From the NCBI GenBank assembly GCA_020845515.1, contig JADLFQ010000072.1, forward strand, positions 20,867-84,866: a stretch of DNA of 64,000 bases, read 5' to 3'. This document shows positions 41,279-49,260 of this stretch, in pieces. Numbering within the stretch: position 1 is the stretch's first letter; each line of letters opens with the position of its first letter. Source of the DNA: Anaerolineaceae bacterium. Its GTDB lineage: Bacteria; Chloroflexota; Anaerolineae; Anaerolineales; Anaerolineaceae. Position numbers and translations under genes: made by a program. The notes below the pieces were generated by a model that saw nothing but the letters and a program-made list of their open reading frames with translations, was not told the DNA's origin and made no database searches.

Positions 41279-43174
41279 ATGAAGCTTTTACACCGTAAAG
41301 CACTCCGGTTTATTTTTTTGCTCGCGTTAGGCGGGCTGCCGGCTTGTACGTTCTCGCTGGCGGGAGATGTGACCCCGCCGCCAGATTTTGCCAATCCGCC
41401 GGCGCTGGCCACCCAGCCGCCCGCCGGGGAAGACCGCACAGGGGAGATACTACCCGCGGCGGCTTTTGATCTTGCCAACGGACAAAGCCTCTATGTCGAA
41501 AAGTGCGCGCCGTGCCACGGCTTGCGCGGGGATGGAAAGGGTCCCCAAGCGGCCGCGCTCCCCAGCCTGCCAAGCGCGCTGGGGGATGAAACGATTGCAG
41601 ACCTGGCAGCACCGCAGCACTGGTTCGAGATTGTCTCCAATGGCAACCTGGAAAAATACATGCCCCCGTTTGCCAGCCTGAGCGTTCAGGAACGCTGGGA
41701 CGTCGTCTTTTATGCCCTTTCGCTGAGCACACCGCCGGAAACACTGCAAACCGGCAAGGCGGTCTATGAGCAAGCCTGTGTTGAATGCCACGGAGAACAA
41801 GGGGCGGGAGGCGGAGTGGACTTTCGTGACCTGGCGGCATGGGGGAACCGCCCACTGCAAGCGGTACAGGCTGTCATCGCCAACGGAAGCCCGCCGGATA
41901 TGCCCGCTTTTTCCGGCAGCTTGCAGCCCGGCGAAATCCGCGCGGCCGCAGCTTACCTGCGCAGCTTTAGCCAGACCGGGCAGTCCGGGGAAGCGCAAAG
42001 CGCTTCTGCGCCTGAAGAGACAACCGGCAACGCCGCCCCTGCCACACCAGGGAAGGTTGTAGTAACCGGCAAAGTTGTACACGCCGGGGGTGGGCAACTC
42101 CCTGCCGGGCTGAAGGTTATCTTGCAATTGTATGAAAACATGCAACCGGTGATGAATCTGGAAACGGAAACCGGAGCGGATGGCAGCTTTACCTTTCCCG
42201 AGGTGGAGCGGGTGGACGGGCAGTTCTACGTGGTTTCTGCGGTCTATCAGGACTTTCAGTTCTTTTCCGATGTGGTCCCGGCCACAGATGTGCCGCAGGG
42301 CAGCTCCCTCAGCCTGCCGGTGACTGTGTACGATGCCAGCATGGACACATCCACCCTGCTTGTGGAAAGGGCGCATATCTTCCTGAACTTCGAGAATCCG
42401 GGAATGCTTCAGGTTGTAGAGATGTTGAACATCCGCAATCCGCATCCACAGGTAATTGTCGCTGCCGAAGAAGGCCAGCCGGTCTTGAGCTTTCAGCTTC
42501 CCAACGGGGCTGTGAATCTTCAATTTCAAGACGGTACACTGGGCGAGCGTTACCTACAGACGGAGAATGGTTTTGCCGACACCAGCAGCATTCCGCCCGC
42601 CCCGAACCCGCACCAGATTTTGTTTGCTTACGAAGTTCCCTACAACAACAATAAAGCTGTGCTGCAAATTGCCCTGCCCCTGCCCGTACAGTCTTTGCTC
42701 ATAGCCGCTCCGGTGAGCGGGGTACGCGTCAAAGGCGACTTGTTGACCAGCGGCGGTCAACGCGATGTGCAGGGGATGCAGATCCAGTTGTACCAGGCAA
42801 ATAATTTGGCGGCCAACCAGCCGTTCGATCTGACGGTTTCAGGCTGGCCTGCTTCCGGAGCTGGGATTCTGCCCGGCAGCACCGGGGGCCTGCTCTTCGG
42901 CGCGGGTGTATTTATTCTCGCATTGGCTGCCGCAGGTATTTTTTTCTTTCGTTACCAGCACGGCAGACGGCTTGCTACACCACAGGAGGACACACCTCCA
43001 CCGGAAGAGGAGTCCTCCGAGGCACTGCTGGAAGCGATTCTGGCGCTGGAAGACCGCCACCGCGCCGGAGAGCTCTCTGAGGAAGTCTTTCAACGGCGGC
43101 GCACCGACTTAAAAGACCGGCTGCAAGCTGCACTTAAAGACGCCGGAGAGAATGCGGACGCAGTTGATGATTGA
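41279..43174 (+). CDS. Dihaem cytochrome c lipoprotein with C-terminal anchor
   Basis: 631 residues from ATG 41279 (SD AAGGAAACG); the longer track ORF overlaps the previous gene. Lipoprotein signal (IFLLALGGLPACTFSLAGD), two cytochrome c domains with CAPCHG and CVECHG, a carboxypeptidase-regulatory-like beta domain (TGKVVHAGGGQLPAGLKVILQLY), a long beta region, a TM helix (GLLFGAGVFILALAAAGIFFFRY), and a short helical tail (LLEAILALEDRHRAGELSEEVFQRRR). An unusual architecture; probably a client of the surrounding Ccm machinery. Confidence 0.88.
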   Translation: MKLLHRKALRFIFLLALGGLPACTFSLAGDVTPPPDFANPPALATQPPAGEDRTGEILPAAAFDLANGQSLYVEKCAPCHGLRGDGKGPQAAALPSLPSALGDETIADLAAPQHWFEIVSNGNLEKYMPPFASLSVQERWDVVFYALSLSTPPETLQTGKAVYEQACVECHGEQGAGGGVDFRDLAAWGNRPLQAVQAVIANGSPPDMPAFSGSLQPGEIRAAAAYLRSFSQTGQSGEAQSASAPEETTGNAAPATPGKVVVTGKVVHAGGGQLPAGLKVILQLYENMQPVMNLETETGADGSFTFPEVERVDGQFYVVSAVYQDFQFFSDVVPATDVPQGSSLSLPVTVYDASMDTSTLLVERAHIFLNFENPGMLQVVEMLNIRNPHPQVIVAAEEGQPVLSFQLPNGAVNLQFQDGTLGERYLQTENGFADTSSIPPAPNPHQILFAYEVPYNNNKAVLQIALPLPVQSLLIAAPVSGVRVKGDLLTSGGQRDVQGMQIQLYQANNLAANQPFDLTVSGWPASGAGILPGSTGGLLFGAGVFILALAAAGIFFFRYQHGRRLATPQEDTPPPEEESSEALLEAILALEDRHRAGELSEEVFQRRRTDLKDRLQAALKDAGENADAVDD

Positions 43175-43889
43175 AACCCGGCGGTTGGTGAAGCGCTTTG
43201 GGATGAAGACCGTGCTGCGCCAGATTGACTTGCAGATCGCGCAGGGCGAGTTTGTCGCGCTGCTGGGCCCAAATGGGGCTGGAAAAACCACACTGCTGCG
43301 CATCCTGGCTTCGCTGGCGCGCCCTTCGCTGGGGCAGGTGATGATTGCCGGATACAGCCTCCCCTGGCAGGCTTCCGCCGTGCGCCGCAAGCTGGGGGTG
43401 GTTTCGCACCAGCCGCTGCTCTACGGTGATCTAAGCGCTGAAGACAACCTGCGCTTCTTTGGCCGTTTGTACGGACTTGCCGGGCTGGAAGCGCGCGTTA
43501 CCGAAACGCTGGCGCTTGTCGGGCTGGAGCACAGGCGGCATGAGCTTGTGCGCACCTTCTCGCGCGGCATGCAGCAGCGGCTTGCCATCGGCAGGGCGGT
43601 ACTGCACCGCCCGGAGGTGCTTTTGCTGGATGAACCCCACACTGGCTTGGATCAGGATGCCTGTGAGATGCTGGAAGCCGTGCTGCGCCAGGTGACCCGG
43701 GCCGGACAGACGGTCTTGATGACTTCGCATGATCTCGCGCGCGCAGCTGCTCTGGCTGGACGCTTTGATGTCCTTGTGCGCGGCAAAATCGCCGCCTCCA
43801 TCACCAGCCAGGATCTGCCTCCGGACGGCTTGCTGGCGTTTTATCGTCAGGCGCTTGAAAACAACGAAAGAGAAGCCGGGAAACTGTGA
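43152..43889 (+). CDS. ccmA: Haem exporter ATPase CcmA
   Basis: 245 residues (from ATG 43152; MIETRRLVK at 43167 is the other candidate). Walker A LGPNGAGKTTLLRILAS, Q-loop VVSHQPLLYGDLSAEDNL, signature TFSRGMQQRLAIGRA, Walker B LLLDEPHTGLDQ, H-loop MTSHDL. Powers release of holo-CcmE from CcmC. Overlaps the cytochrome gene by 23 bp. Confidence 0.94.
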   Translation: MRTQLMIETRRLVKRFGMKTVLRQIDLQIAQGEFVALLGPNGAGKTTLLRILASLARPSLGQVMIAGYSLPWQASAVRRKLGVVSHQPLLYGDLSAEDNLRFFGRLYGLAGLEARVTETLALVGLEHRRHELVRTFSRGMQQRLAIGRAVLHRPEVLLLDEPHTGLDQDACEMLEAVLRQVTRAGQTVLMTSHDLARAAALAGRFDVLVRGKIAASITSQDLPPDGLLAFYRQALENNEREAGKL

Positions 43890-44590
43890 ACACCACACCG
43901 GAACCCCTGCAGGCCACCCCTTTTCTGCGTGTCATGTTTGCCGTCATCTGGAAGGATTTGTCCGCCGAGTGGCGCAGCCGTGAGCTGCTCTCGGCCATGC
44001 TGGTCTTCGCGCTGATCGTCATCTTTATCTTCAACTTTGCATTGGAGCTGGACCCCAAAAGCCGCGCCGGCATTACTGCCGGTGTGTTGTGGGTGACCTT
44101 CACTTTTGCCGGAACGATTGGTTTGAACCGCTCGCTGGCAATGGAGAAAGACCGGGGTTGTTTGGATGGGCTGCTGCTCGCGCCGGTGGACCGCACCGCG
44201 ATCTATTTTGGAAAGATGATTGCCAACCTGATCTTTATGCTGGTCGTGGCGGCCATCGTCTTGCCGGTGTACGCGGTACTTTACAACAACTTTCACCTGT
44301 TCCACCCCGGCCTGCTGTTGGTGATTGTGCTTGGCTCCGTGGGTTATGCCGCGGTGGGCACTTTGCTTGCGACAATGACCGTACAAACCCGTACGCGCGA
44401 TATCCTGTTGCCGATCTTGCTCTTCCCGCTCGCCATTCCGCTGATCGTGGCTTCGGTGAAAGCCAGCAGTGGTTTCTTGGGCGGGCAGTCGTGGAGCGAC
44501 CTGCGTGATTGGGTAAACCTGCTGGTGGTGTACGATGTTGTCTTCATCGCCGCTGCTTTTATGGTCTTTGATTTTGTCGTGGAAGAATAA
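43886..44590 (+). CDS. ccmB: Haem exporter permease CcmB
   Basis: 234 residues, about six TM helices, CcmB family stretches VIWKDLSAEWRSRELLSAMLVFALIVIFIFNFAL, VLWVTFTFAGTIGLNRSLAMEKDRGCLDGLLLAPVDRTAIYFGKMIANLIFML. GTG start in a GTGA overlap with the ccmA stop. Confidence 0.95.
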   Translation: MNTTPEPLQATPFLRVMFAVIWKDLSAEWRSRELLSAMLVFALIVIFIFNFALELDPKSRAGITAGVLWVTFTFAGTIGLNRSLAMEKDRGCLDGLLLAPVDRTAIYFGKMIANLIFMLVVAAIVLPVYAVLYNNFHLFHPGLLLVIVLGSVGYAAVGTLLATMTVQTRTRDILLPILLFPLAIPLIVASVKASSGFLGGQSWSDLRDWVNLLVVYDVVFIAAAFMVFDFVVEE

Positions 44591-44677
44591 TGGGCTTTGG
44601 GATTTACCGCGATAAAAGATGAGGGTATGATACTATTATTGGATTTGAAGGATGAATTTTAAAGAGGTGAGGATAAT

Positions 44678-45379
44678 ATGGCGGATAAAAAGCCTGGTCT
44701 GTTGACCGGATTGGATATTCTTTCGGTTGTGCTGCTGCTCGTGGTCACCGGCATGGTCTTCTTCTACGCCCCGCTCGAAGCTGTTATGGGGGCTGTACAA
44801 AAGGTCTTTTATTTTCATGTGGCAACGGGTTGGGTGGGCATGGTGGGTTTTTTGCTGGCTTTGGCCGCTGGCATTGCCTACCTGCGCACCAAGGATATGA
44901 AGTGGGATATCGCCGGTGTTGCCGGAGTGGAAATTGGCATGGTCTTTATGTTGATTAACATCATCACCGGATCAATTTGGGCGCGGCCGATTTGGAATAC
45001 CTGGTGGACATGGGATCCGCGCCTGACGACCGCGACCATCATGGAACTGGTGTACGCCGCGTACCTGATGCTGCGACAAGGCCTTGAGGAACCGGAAAAA
45101 CGCGCCCGTTTTGGCGCGGTCTATGCGATTATTGGATTTATCAGCGTGCCGCTTACCTTTCTCTCCATCCGCATTTTCCGCACCATTCACCCGGTGGTCA
45201 TCGGCGGGGGCGACCCCGGCGCGGAGGGGTCATTTTCGATGACGCCTAAGATGCTGCAGACTTTCATGTTTAGCCTGGTGGTTTTTTCCGTCCTGGCGGT
45301 GGATTTAATCTGGCACCGCATTCGTCTCGGAAAGCTGGGCGAGAAAGTGGAAGCGCTGAAAATGGAGTTGGAAAGTTAA
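44678..45379 (+). CDS. ccmC: Haem handling protein CcmC
   Basis: 233 residues, six TM helices, tryptophan-rich haem loop ARPIWNTWWTWDPRLTTATIMELVY and flanking conserved His residues (YFHVATGWVGM, IRIFRTIHPVVIGG). Delivers haem to CcmE. SD AAAGAGGTGAGG. The 87-bp spacer after ccmB contains TATGATACT, perhaps an internal promoter. Confidence 0.96.
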   Translation: MADKKPGLLTGLDILSVVLLLVVTGMVFFYAPLEAVMGAVQKVFYFHVATGWVGMVGFLLALAAGIAYLRTKDMKWDIAGVAGVEIGMVFMLINIITGSIWARPIWNTWWTWDPRLTTATIMELVYAAYLMLRQGLEEPEKRARFGAVYAIIGFISVPLTFLSIRIFRTIHPVVIGGGDPGAEGSFSMTPKMLQTFMFSLVVFSVLAVDLIWHRIRLGKLGEKVEALKMELES

Positions 45380-45409
45380 CGGAACAAACCGAGGAGACCG
45401 AGAGAAAAA

Positions 45410-45571
45410 ATGGAAGGTCCTGCCAATACACTTAACTATTTTATCGCCGGGTATGTTGTCATCTTTGGGATTATGGCGGGGTATGTCACCAGCCTGGCAG
45501 TCCGCTGGAACAACCTGAAACAGGACGCTGCTGTTCTGGAAGAATTGAAAGAAAAAGAGGGTGAAAAATGA
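45410..45571 (+). CDS. ccmD: CcmD-like small membrane protein
   Basis: Not in the ORF track. 53 residues: EGPANTLNYFIAGYVVIFGI, one TM helix (YFIAGYVVIFGIMAGYVTSLAV), then a basic/acidic cytoplasmic tail RWNNLKQDAAVLEELKEKEG. Size, topology and position right after ccmC match CcmD, which holds CcmABC and holo-CcmE together. Preceded by GAGGAGACCGAG; its stop overlaps the next start as ATGA. Confidence 0.8.
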   Translation: MEGPANTLNYFIAGYVVIFGIMAGYVTSLAVRWNNLKQDAAVLEELKEKEGEK

Positions 45572-45777
45572 GCACATTCCTGAAATTTTCGTTTGGCTTT
45601 TTGGGGGGAATGCTGGCAGGCGGCGTTGCCGCGTTGCTGCTTGCACCGAAAACCGGCTTTGAATTCCGCCACGATATTCAGACGGATATGGAAAGCTGGA
45701 TCAGAGAAGCTGAGTCGGCGCTGGCTGGACGATATATCTTACTGGAACCTCCCGCCCCCAGAGAAGCCGGGGAATAA
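45568..45777 (+). CDS. YtxH-domain small membrane protein
   Basis: 69 residues: FLKFSFGFLGGMLAGGVAALLLAPKTGFEFRHDI is the YtxH pattern (G..G...GA..ALL.AP.sG...R). Function unknown; YtxH proteins are linked to general stress in Bacillus. Translationally coupled to the CcmD-like gene. Confidence 0.78.
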   Translation: MSTFLKFSFGFLGGMLAGGVAALLLAPKTGFEFRHDIQTDMESWIREAESALAGRYILLEPPAPREAGE

Positions 45778-45817
45778 AAAGCGCTCTGCGCCTATCAGGT
45801 CTGGAACGCTTTTCCTT

Positions 45818-46348
45818 ATGCCCCCATTGACCGTTTTCCCGCCTGAGACACCCTCCACTGGCGGGATGGGCCGCGCGTGTCTGGCCAGTGTATTCTTTGG
45901 CATGGCGATTGTGCTGCCGCTGGCTGCCTTGGCGGCCGGATGGATCGGCTGGGATTGGAAACACGGCGCCGCAGCAGGCGGCATTGTCTTCCTGGTGTGT
46001 GTTTTGGCGGGCGGCATCGTGCTTGTGACAATCCGCCGACCCTCGTGGGCGGCGGTTTTTCTGCCGATGATCTTTGGGTTGGCGTACAACATCCTGCCCG
46101 ACTTTTTACCGGGGGGGCTGGATGACACCGTTGCCATGACGCTGGGAGCGCTGCTCACCTTCCTCCTGGCACGAAAAAAACAGCCCACCCTTTCCTGGCG
46201 GGCGCTGATCCCCTTACTGGCTGCGGGGCTGTTTCCGCTCATTGGCGGCTTTATTCCAGGCCCCATTGATGAACTGGTTGTAACCGCTGTTTTGACGGTC
46301 ATTGCCTGGCGCTTTGGGAAAGGTGAAACTGCCCCGCCCCCGGAATGA
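45818..46348 (+). CDS. Uncharacterised polytopic membrane protein
   Basis: 176 residues from ATG 45818 with a poor SD; an internal ATG at 45863-45868 (GMGRACLA) is possible. About five TM helices (LASVFFGMAIVLPLAALAAGWIG, GGIVFLVCVLAGGIVLVTI, MIFGLAYNILPDFLPGGLDDTVAMTLGALLTFLLA). ILPDFLPGGLDD and GGFIPGPIDELVVT look like conserved loops (both P-G/G-x-x-D), but I do not recognise the family. End of the ccm run. Confidence 0.6.
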   Translation: MPPLTVFPPETPSTGGMGRACLASVFFGMAIVLPLAALAAGWIGWDWKHGAAAGGIVFLVCVLAGGIVLVTIRRPSWAAVFLPMIFGLAYNILPDFLPGGLDDTVAMTLGALLTFLLARKKQPTLSWRALIPLLAAGLFPLIGGFIPGPIDELVVTAVLTVIAWRFGKGETAPPPE

Positions 46349-46569
46349 GCCTGACTGAACGCACTATAAAAAGCTACCATTCCTGGTCGAACAATACCTG
46401 CTTTTGCAGACTCAAGGGCGGCAAGAGCTGTGTTTTTTGGGCTGGTGTCGTCAGCAGCCGCGTGCCCAGCCCGCAACGGTGAGAACACCGCTGTCTGCCG
46501 GAGAAAGTGCAATGAATGTCTCTTTATCAAGCCAACCGGTTTTGTTGCGCTGTTTTGACGTAAAACGCT

Positions 46570-47013
46570 TTATTGTCCGTATCCCCGCCCGCCGATGAAG
46601 TTTTCAAGCTGTTCAATTGTCTTGCCCTGCCAGGAGATGATCTCCTTGACGACATCGCCGATCGAAATGATGCCGATTACTTTGTCGTTTTCGATTACGG
46701 GCAAATGTCGGACGCGCTTCTCTGTCATCAGGCGCATGCAGTCTTGTAAAGGCTGGTCGGGCGCTATGGTAACCACATCGCTGGTCATATATTCCTGAAC
46801 TGTGACGTGGGTGCTGCACGTGCCGGTTTTGGCGATCTGGCGCGCAAAGTCGCGCTCTGAGACAATGCCCAGTAGTTTCCGATCGTCCAAGACGAGCAGA
46901 GCGCCGATATCCTTTTCGGCCAGATATTTCAAAGCATCCAGCACCGGTGTCTTGGGTGTTACAAACCAAACTGAATCGCCTTTTTCATGCAACAAATCTC
47001 GGACAGTAACCAT
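46570..47013 (-). CDS. CBS-pair regulatory protein (second paralogue)
   Basis: 147 residues. Two CBS motifs: WFVTPKTPVLDALKYLAEKDIGALLVLDDRKLLGIVSERDFARQ and TIAPDQPLQDCMRLMTEKRVRHLPVIENDKVIGIISIGDVVKEII. Similar throughout to the protein at 13.9 kb, including the SERD/AERD-F/YAR pattern. This type of CBS pair is common in inosine dehydrogenase-like contexts but here stands alone. The 221 bp before it (46349-46569) hold no recognisable gene. Confidence 0.9.
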   Translation of the reverse strand: MVTVRDLLHEKGDSVWFVTPKTPVLDALKYLAEKDIGALLVLDDRKLLGIVSERDFARQIAKTGTCSTHVTVQEYMTSDVVTIAPDQPLQDCMRLMTEKRVRHLPVIENDKVIGIISIGDVVKEIISWQGKTIEQLENFIGGRGYGQ

Positions 47014-47164
47014 GCTCCCCTCCGCTATTAAAAAAATTTACGGGAATGACAACCAATGTGATGAAATTATCATAACAAACTATTGCTGCAAAAACAACCA
47101 CCGCGCCTGCGACAAATATCCTTCCGTTTTCCTCTTTTCCTTTTTTACGGGCGGCAGTAATTCG

Positions 47165-47196
47165 CTCCCCCATTTTTGTAAGGGAAAATGGGGGAG
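47165..47196. repeat. 12-bp inverted repeat in the CBS-YCII spacer
   Basis: CTCCCCCATTTT (47165-47176) and AAAATGGGGGAG (47185-47196), 8-nt loop, 39 bp after the YCII-like stop on the minus strand. Probably a terminator-like element, though no clear U-tract follows. Confidence 0.6.
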
Positions 47197-47234
47197 GAAA
47201 ACACCGGTTGACTTGCTGTGTGATCCGGCGGGTA

Positions 47235-47531
47235 TTAATCTGTGCCGGCAAACAAGCGGGCAAACCCAGAGTAGGGCGCCAGCGGAATCCAGTCAAAATC
47301 CACCAGCCCCTCGCGCACCAGCGGCAGGGTGTCAATTGCTTTTTGGGCTTCCTCCAAAGTGGCGGCTTCCATTACCAGGACTGCCCCGGGAAAATCCGCA
47401 CGGAAATACAGTTCGCGCAGGATGCCATCTTGCAGCAGTTCCCAGGCGCGGCGGGATTCTTCGTCGAGAAAAGGCTCGAGCTGGTCGTGGGTAATGCCGG
47501 GTTTATCTTTTTCAATTGCCAGTATTTTCAT
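47235..47531 (-). CDS. YCII/muconolactone-isomerase-like small protein
   Basis: 98 residues with a dimeric ferredoxin-like fold pattern: MKILAIEKDKPG, AWELLQDGILRELYFRADFPGAVLVMEAATLEEAQKAIDTLPLVREGLVDFDWIPL. Matches YCII-related or muconolactone delta-isomerase-like proteins; catalytic residues not assignable. 12 bp after the HAD gene on the same strand. Confidence 0.7.
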   Translation of the reverse strand: MKILAIEKDKPGITHDQLEPFLDEESRRAWELLQDGILRELYFRADFPGAVLVMEAATLEEAQKAIDTLPLVREGLVDFDWIPLAPYSGFARLFAGTD

Positions 47532-47543
47532 GTGGAATGCTCC

Positions 47544-48326
47544 TTATGAGTTTGGGGATAGCTCTATGCCTGTTATTTCGCTTACCGTATTGAAGATGTA
47601 ATCAGGGACAATGCCGTGCTGCAAATCTTCCGGCTGAAACTCTCCGGTGCGTACCAGCGCAGCGCGAATACCGCAGGCTTGTGCGCCCTGGATGTCACTG
47701 TGTACCCGGTCGCCAACCATGATAACCTGGCGGGGATTCAACCCCATACTTTTGAGCGCCAGATCAAAGGCGAAGGCGGAGGGTTTGCCGGTGTACACCG
47801 CCGGGGTGCCGGAGGCGCGTTCCAGCATGCCCACCCAGGCGCCGACGTTAAGTTCCAGTTCTCCGAGACTGGAGTCCACCAGTTCGGGCAGCAAACCGAC
47901 CAGTTTGCTGCCGCGGCGCAGGCAGCGCAGCGCCTTGTTGAGGGTTTGGAAATCAAAACGGCTGCGGTTGTCGCCAATTACGAGGTATTCCGGGTTTTCC
48001 TCGTCTTGAGGGATGCCCTGAAACTCCTCCAGCCCTTCCGGCTCCAGCATGATCCAGCACGAGCGCGGGTTCAACTGCCGCATATATATGGCGGCGGCAT
48101 ACGAGGCGGTGATCACCTCGGCGGGGTCAACTTGAAAGCCCTTGAGCCGCAGTTTTTTTGCACAGCTCTGGCGATTTTTGAGTGTGCTGTTGGTGAGGAA
48201 GCGAAGGATGAGACCGCGCTCGCGCAAAGCTGCGATCGCTTCAATCGCGCCTGGAAAGACCACACCCTGATATTCCAGCACGCCATCAATATCAAAGATT
48301 ACCCCCCGAATCGTCTCCGCTGTCAT
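47544..48326 (-). CDS. HAD-IIA sugar phosphatase (NagD-like)
   Basis: 260 residues. HAD motif I FDIDGVLEYQG, motif II LTNSTLKNR, C2-type cap (ASYAAAIYMRQLN..., YLVIGDNRSRFDFQTLNKALRCL), motif III Lys in GKPSAFAFDLALKSMG, motif IV VGDRVHSDIQGAQACGI. Family members dephosphorylate small sugar phosphates or phosphoglycolate. Confidence 0.92.
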   Translation of the reverse strand: MTAETIRGVIFDIDGVLEYQGVVFPGAIEAIAALRERGLILRFLTNSTLKNRQSCAKKLRLKGFQVDPAEVITASYAAAIYMRQLNPRSCWIMLEPEGLEEFQGIPQDEENPEYLVIGDNRSRFDFQTLNKALRCLRRGSKLVGLLPELVDSSLGELELNVGAWVGMLERASGTPAVYTGKPSAFAFDLALKSMGLNPRQVIMVGDRVHSDIQGAQACGIRAALVRTGEFQPEDLQHGIVPDYIFNTVSEITGIELSPNS

Positions 48327-48540
48327 GTTTTTCAGCCCTTTCTCCTGCGTAATTTAATCTTATCGTAGAAGGCATCCTGCCGCAATTCAATGAGCAGCCT
48401 CAGATTTTGCGGACTAAGAGAAAAAGAGCCCAAAAGTTGCTTGCTCTACCATTGCATCTTTCTCCCATTACAGGAGGCATGAAGCGCCTGAGCAATTTTT
48501 CTTTAAACTGATCGCACCTGTTTCCCACCGATATTCGGAC

Positions 48541-48546
48541 TATAAT
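48541..48546 (+). promoter_or_regulatory. -10 box giving a near-leaderless response-regulator mRNA
   Basis: TATAAT ends 12 bp before the ATG at 48559, so the predicted start is only about 6 nt upstream; there is no SD (AAATCAACTG precedes ATG). Confidence 0.5.
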
Positions 48547-48558
48547 CTAAATCAACTG

Positions 48559-49260
48559 ATGACGAAGAAAATTTTGCTGGTGGATGATGATGCTTTAATG
48601 CGCCGCAGCCTGGCGTTTCACCTGGAACAGGCTGGCTACACGGTTAGCGCGACAGCCAGCGCCGAGGATGCCTTTGGCAGATTACAACGCGAAACGCCTG
48701 ATTTGGTGTTGCTCGATATCGGCCTGCCGGGCATGGATGGGTTGGACGCTCTGCGCCGCCTTAAGAGTCAGGCTGAGATACCGGTAATTTTTTTGACAGC
48801 GCGGCGGCGCGGGCTGGACGAAGTCCTGGGGTTGGAACTGGGGGCGGATGATTACATCTCCAAACCTTTTGATGTGGATGTACTGCTGGCGCATATCAAG
48901 GCGGTTTTGCGGCGGTTCGAAAGCGCCCATGCGTCCACTGCCGCGCCCCCCGCGGCTTTAAGCGCAGGCGACCTGATGATTGACCTGCTCTCGCACGAGT
49001 GCACACTGGGAGGGAAGCCGCTTGCCCTCTCACCGCGTGAGTTTGACCTGTTGTACTCGCTGGCGCTTGAACCGAACCGGGTCTTCTCGGTTGATGATCT
49101 GCTTGCACGCGTGTGGGGTGCAGAATTTGCCGGTCAGCCTCAGGTGGTCTATGTGCATGTACGCTGGCTGCGTGAGAAAATAGAAACCGACCCAAAACGC
49201 CCGGAAAGACTGGTGACCGTACGCGGTGTGGGTTATAAACTGATCCCAAAAGAGGACTGA
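48559..49260 (+). CDS. OmpR-family response regulator
   Basis: 233 residues. Receiver: ILLVDDDALMRRSLAFHLEQAGY, phospho-acceptor Asp in LVLLDIGLPGMDGL, LTARRRG, switch Lys ISKPFDVDVLLAHI. Winged helix: LALSPREFDLLYSLALEPNRVFSVDDLLARVWG, QVVYVHVRWLREKIE, LVTVRGVGYKLIP. Overlaps the kinase start (TGATG). Its likely target is the box before htrA. Confidence 0.96.
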   Translation: MTKKILLVDDDALMRRSLAFHLEQAGYTVSATASAEDAFGRLQRETPDLVLLDIGLPGMDGLDALRRLKSQAEIPVIFLTARRRGLDEVLGLELGADDYISKPFDVDVLLAHIKAVLRRFESAHASTAAPPAALSAGDLMIDLLSHECTLGGKPLALSPREFDLLYSLALEPNRVFSVDDLLARVWGAEFAGQPQVVYVHVRWLREKIETDPKRPERLVTVRGVGYKLIPKED

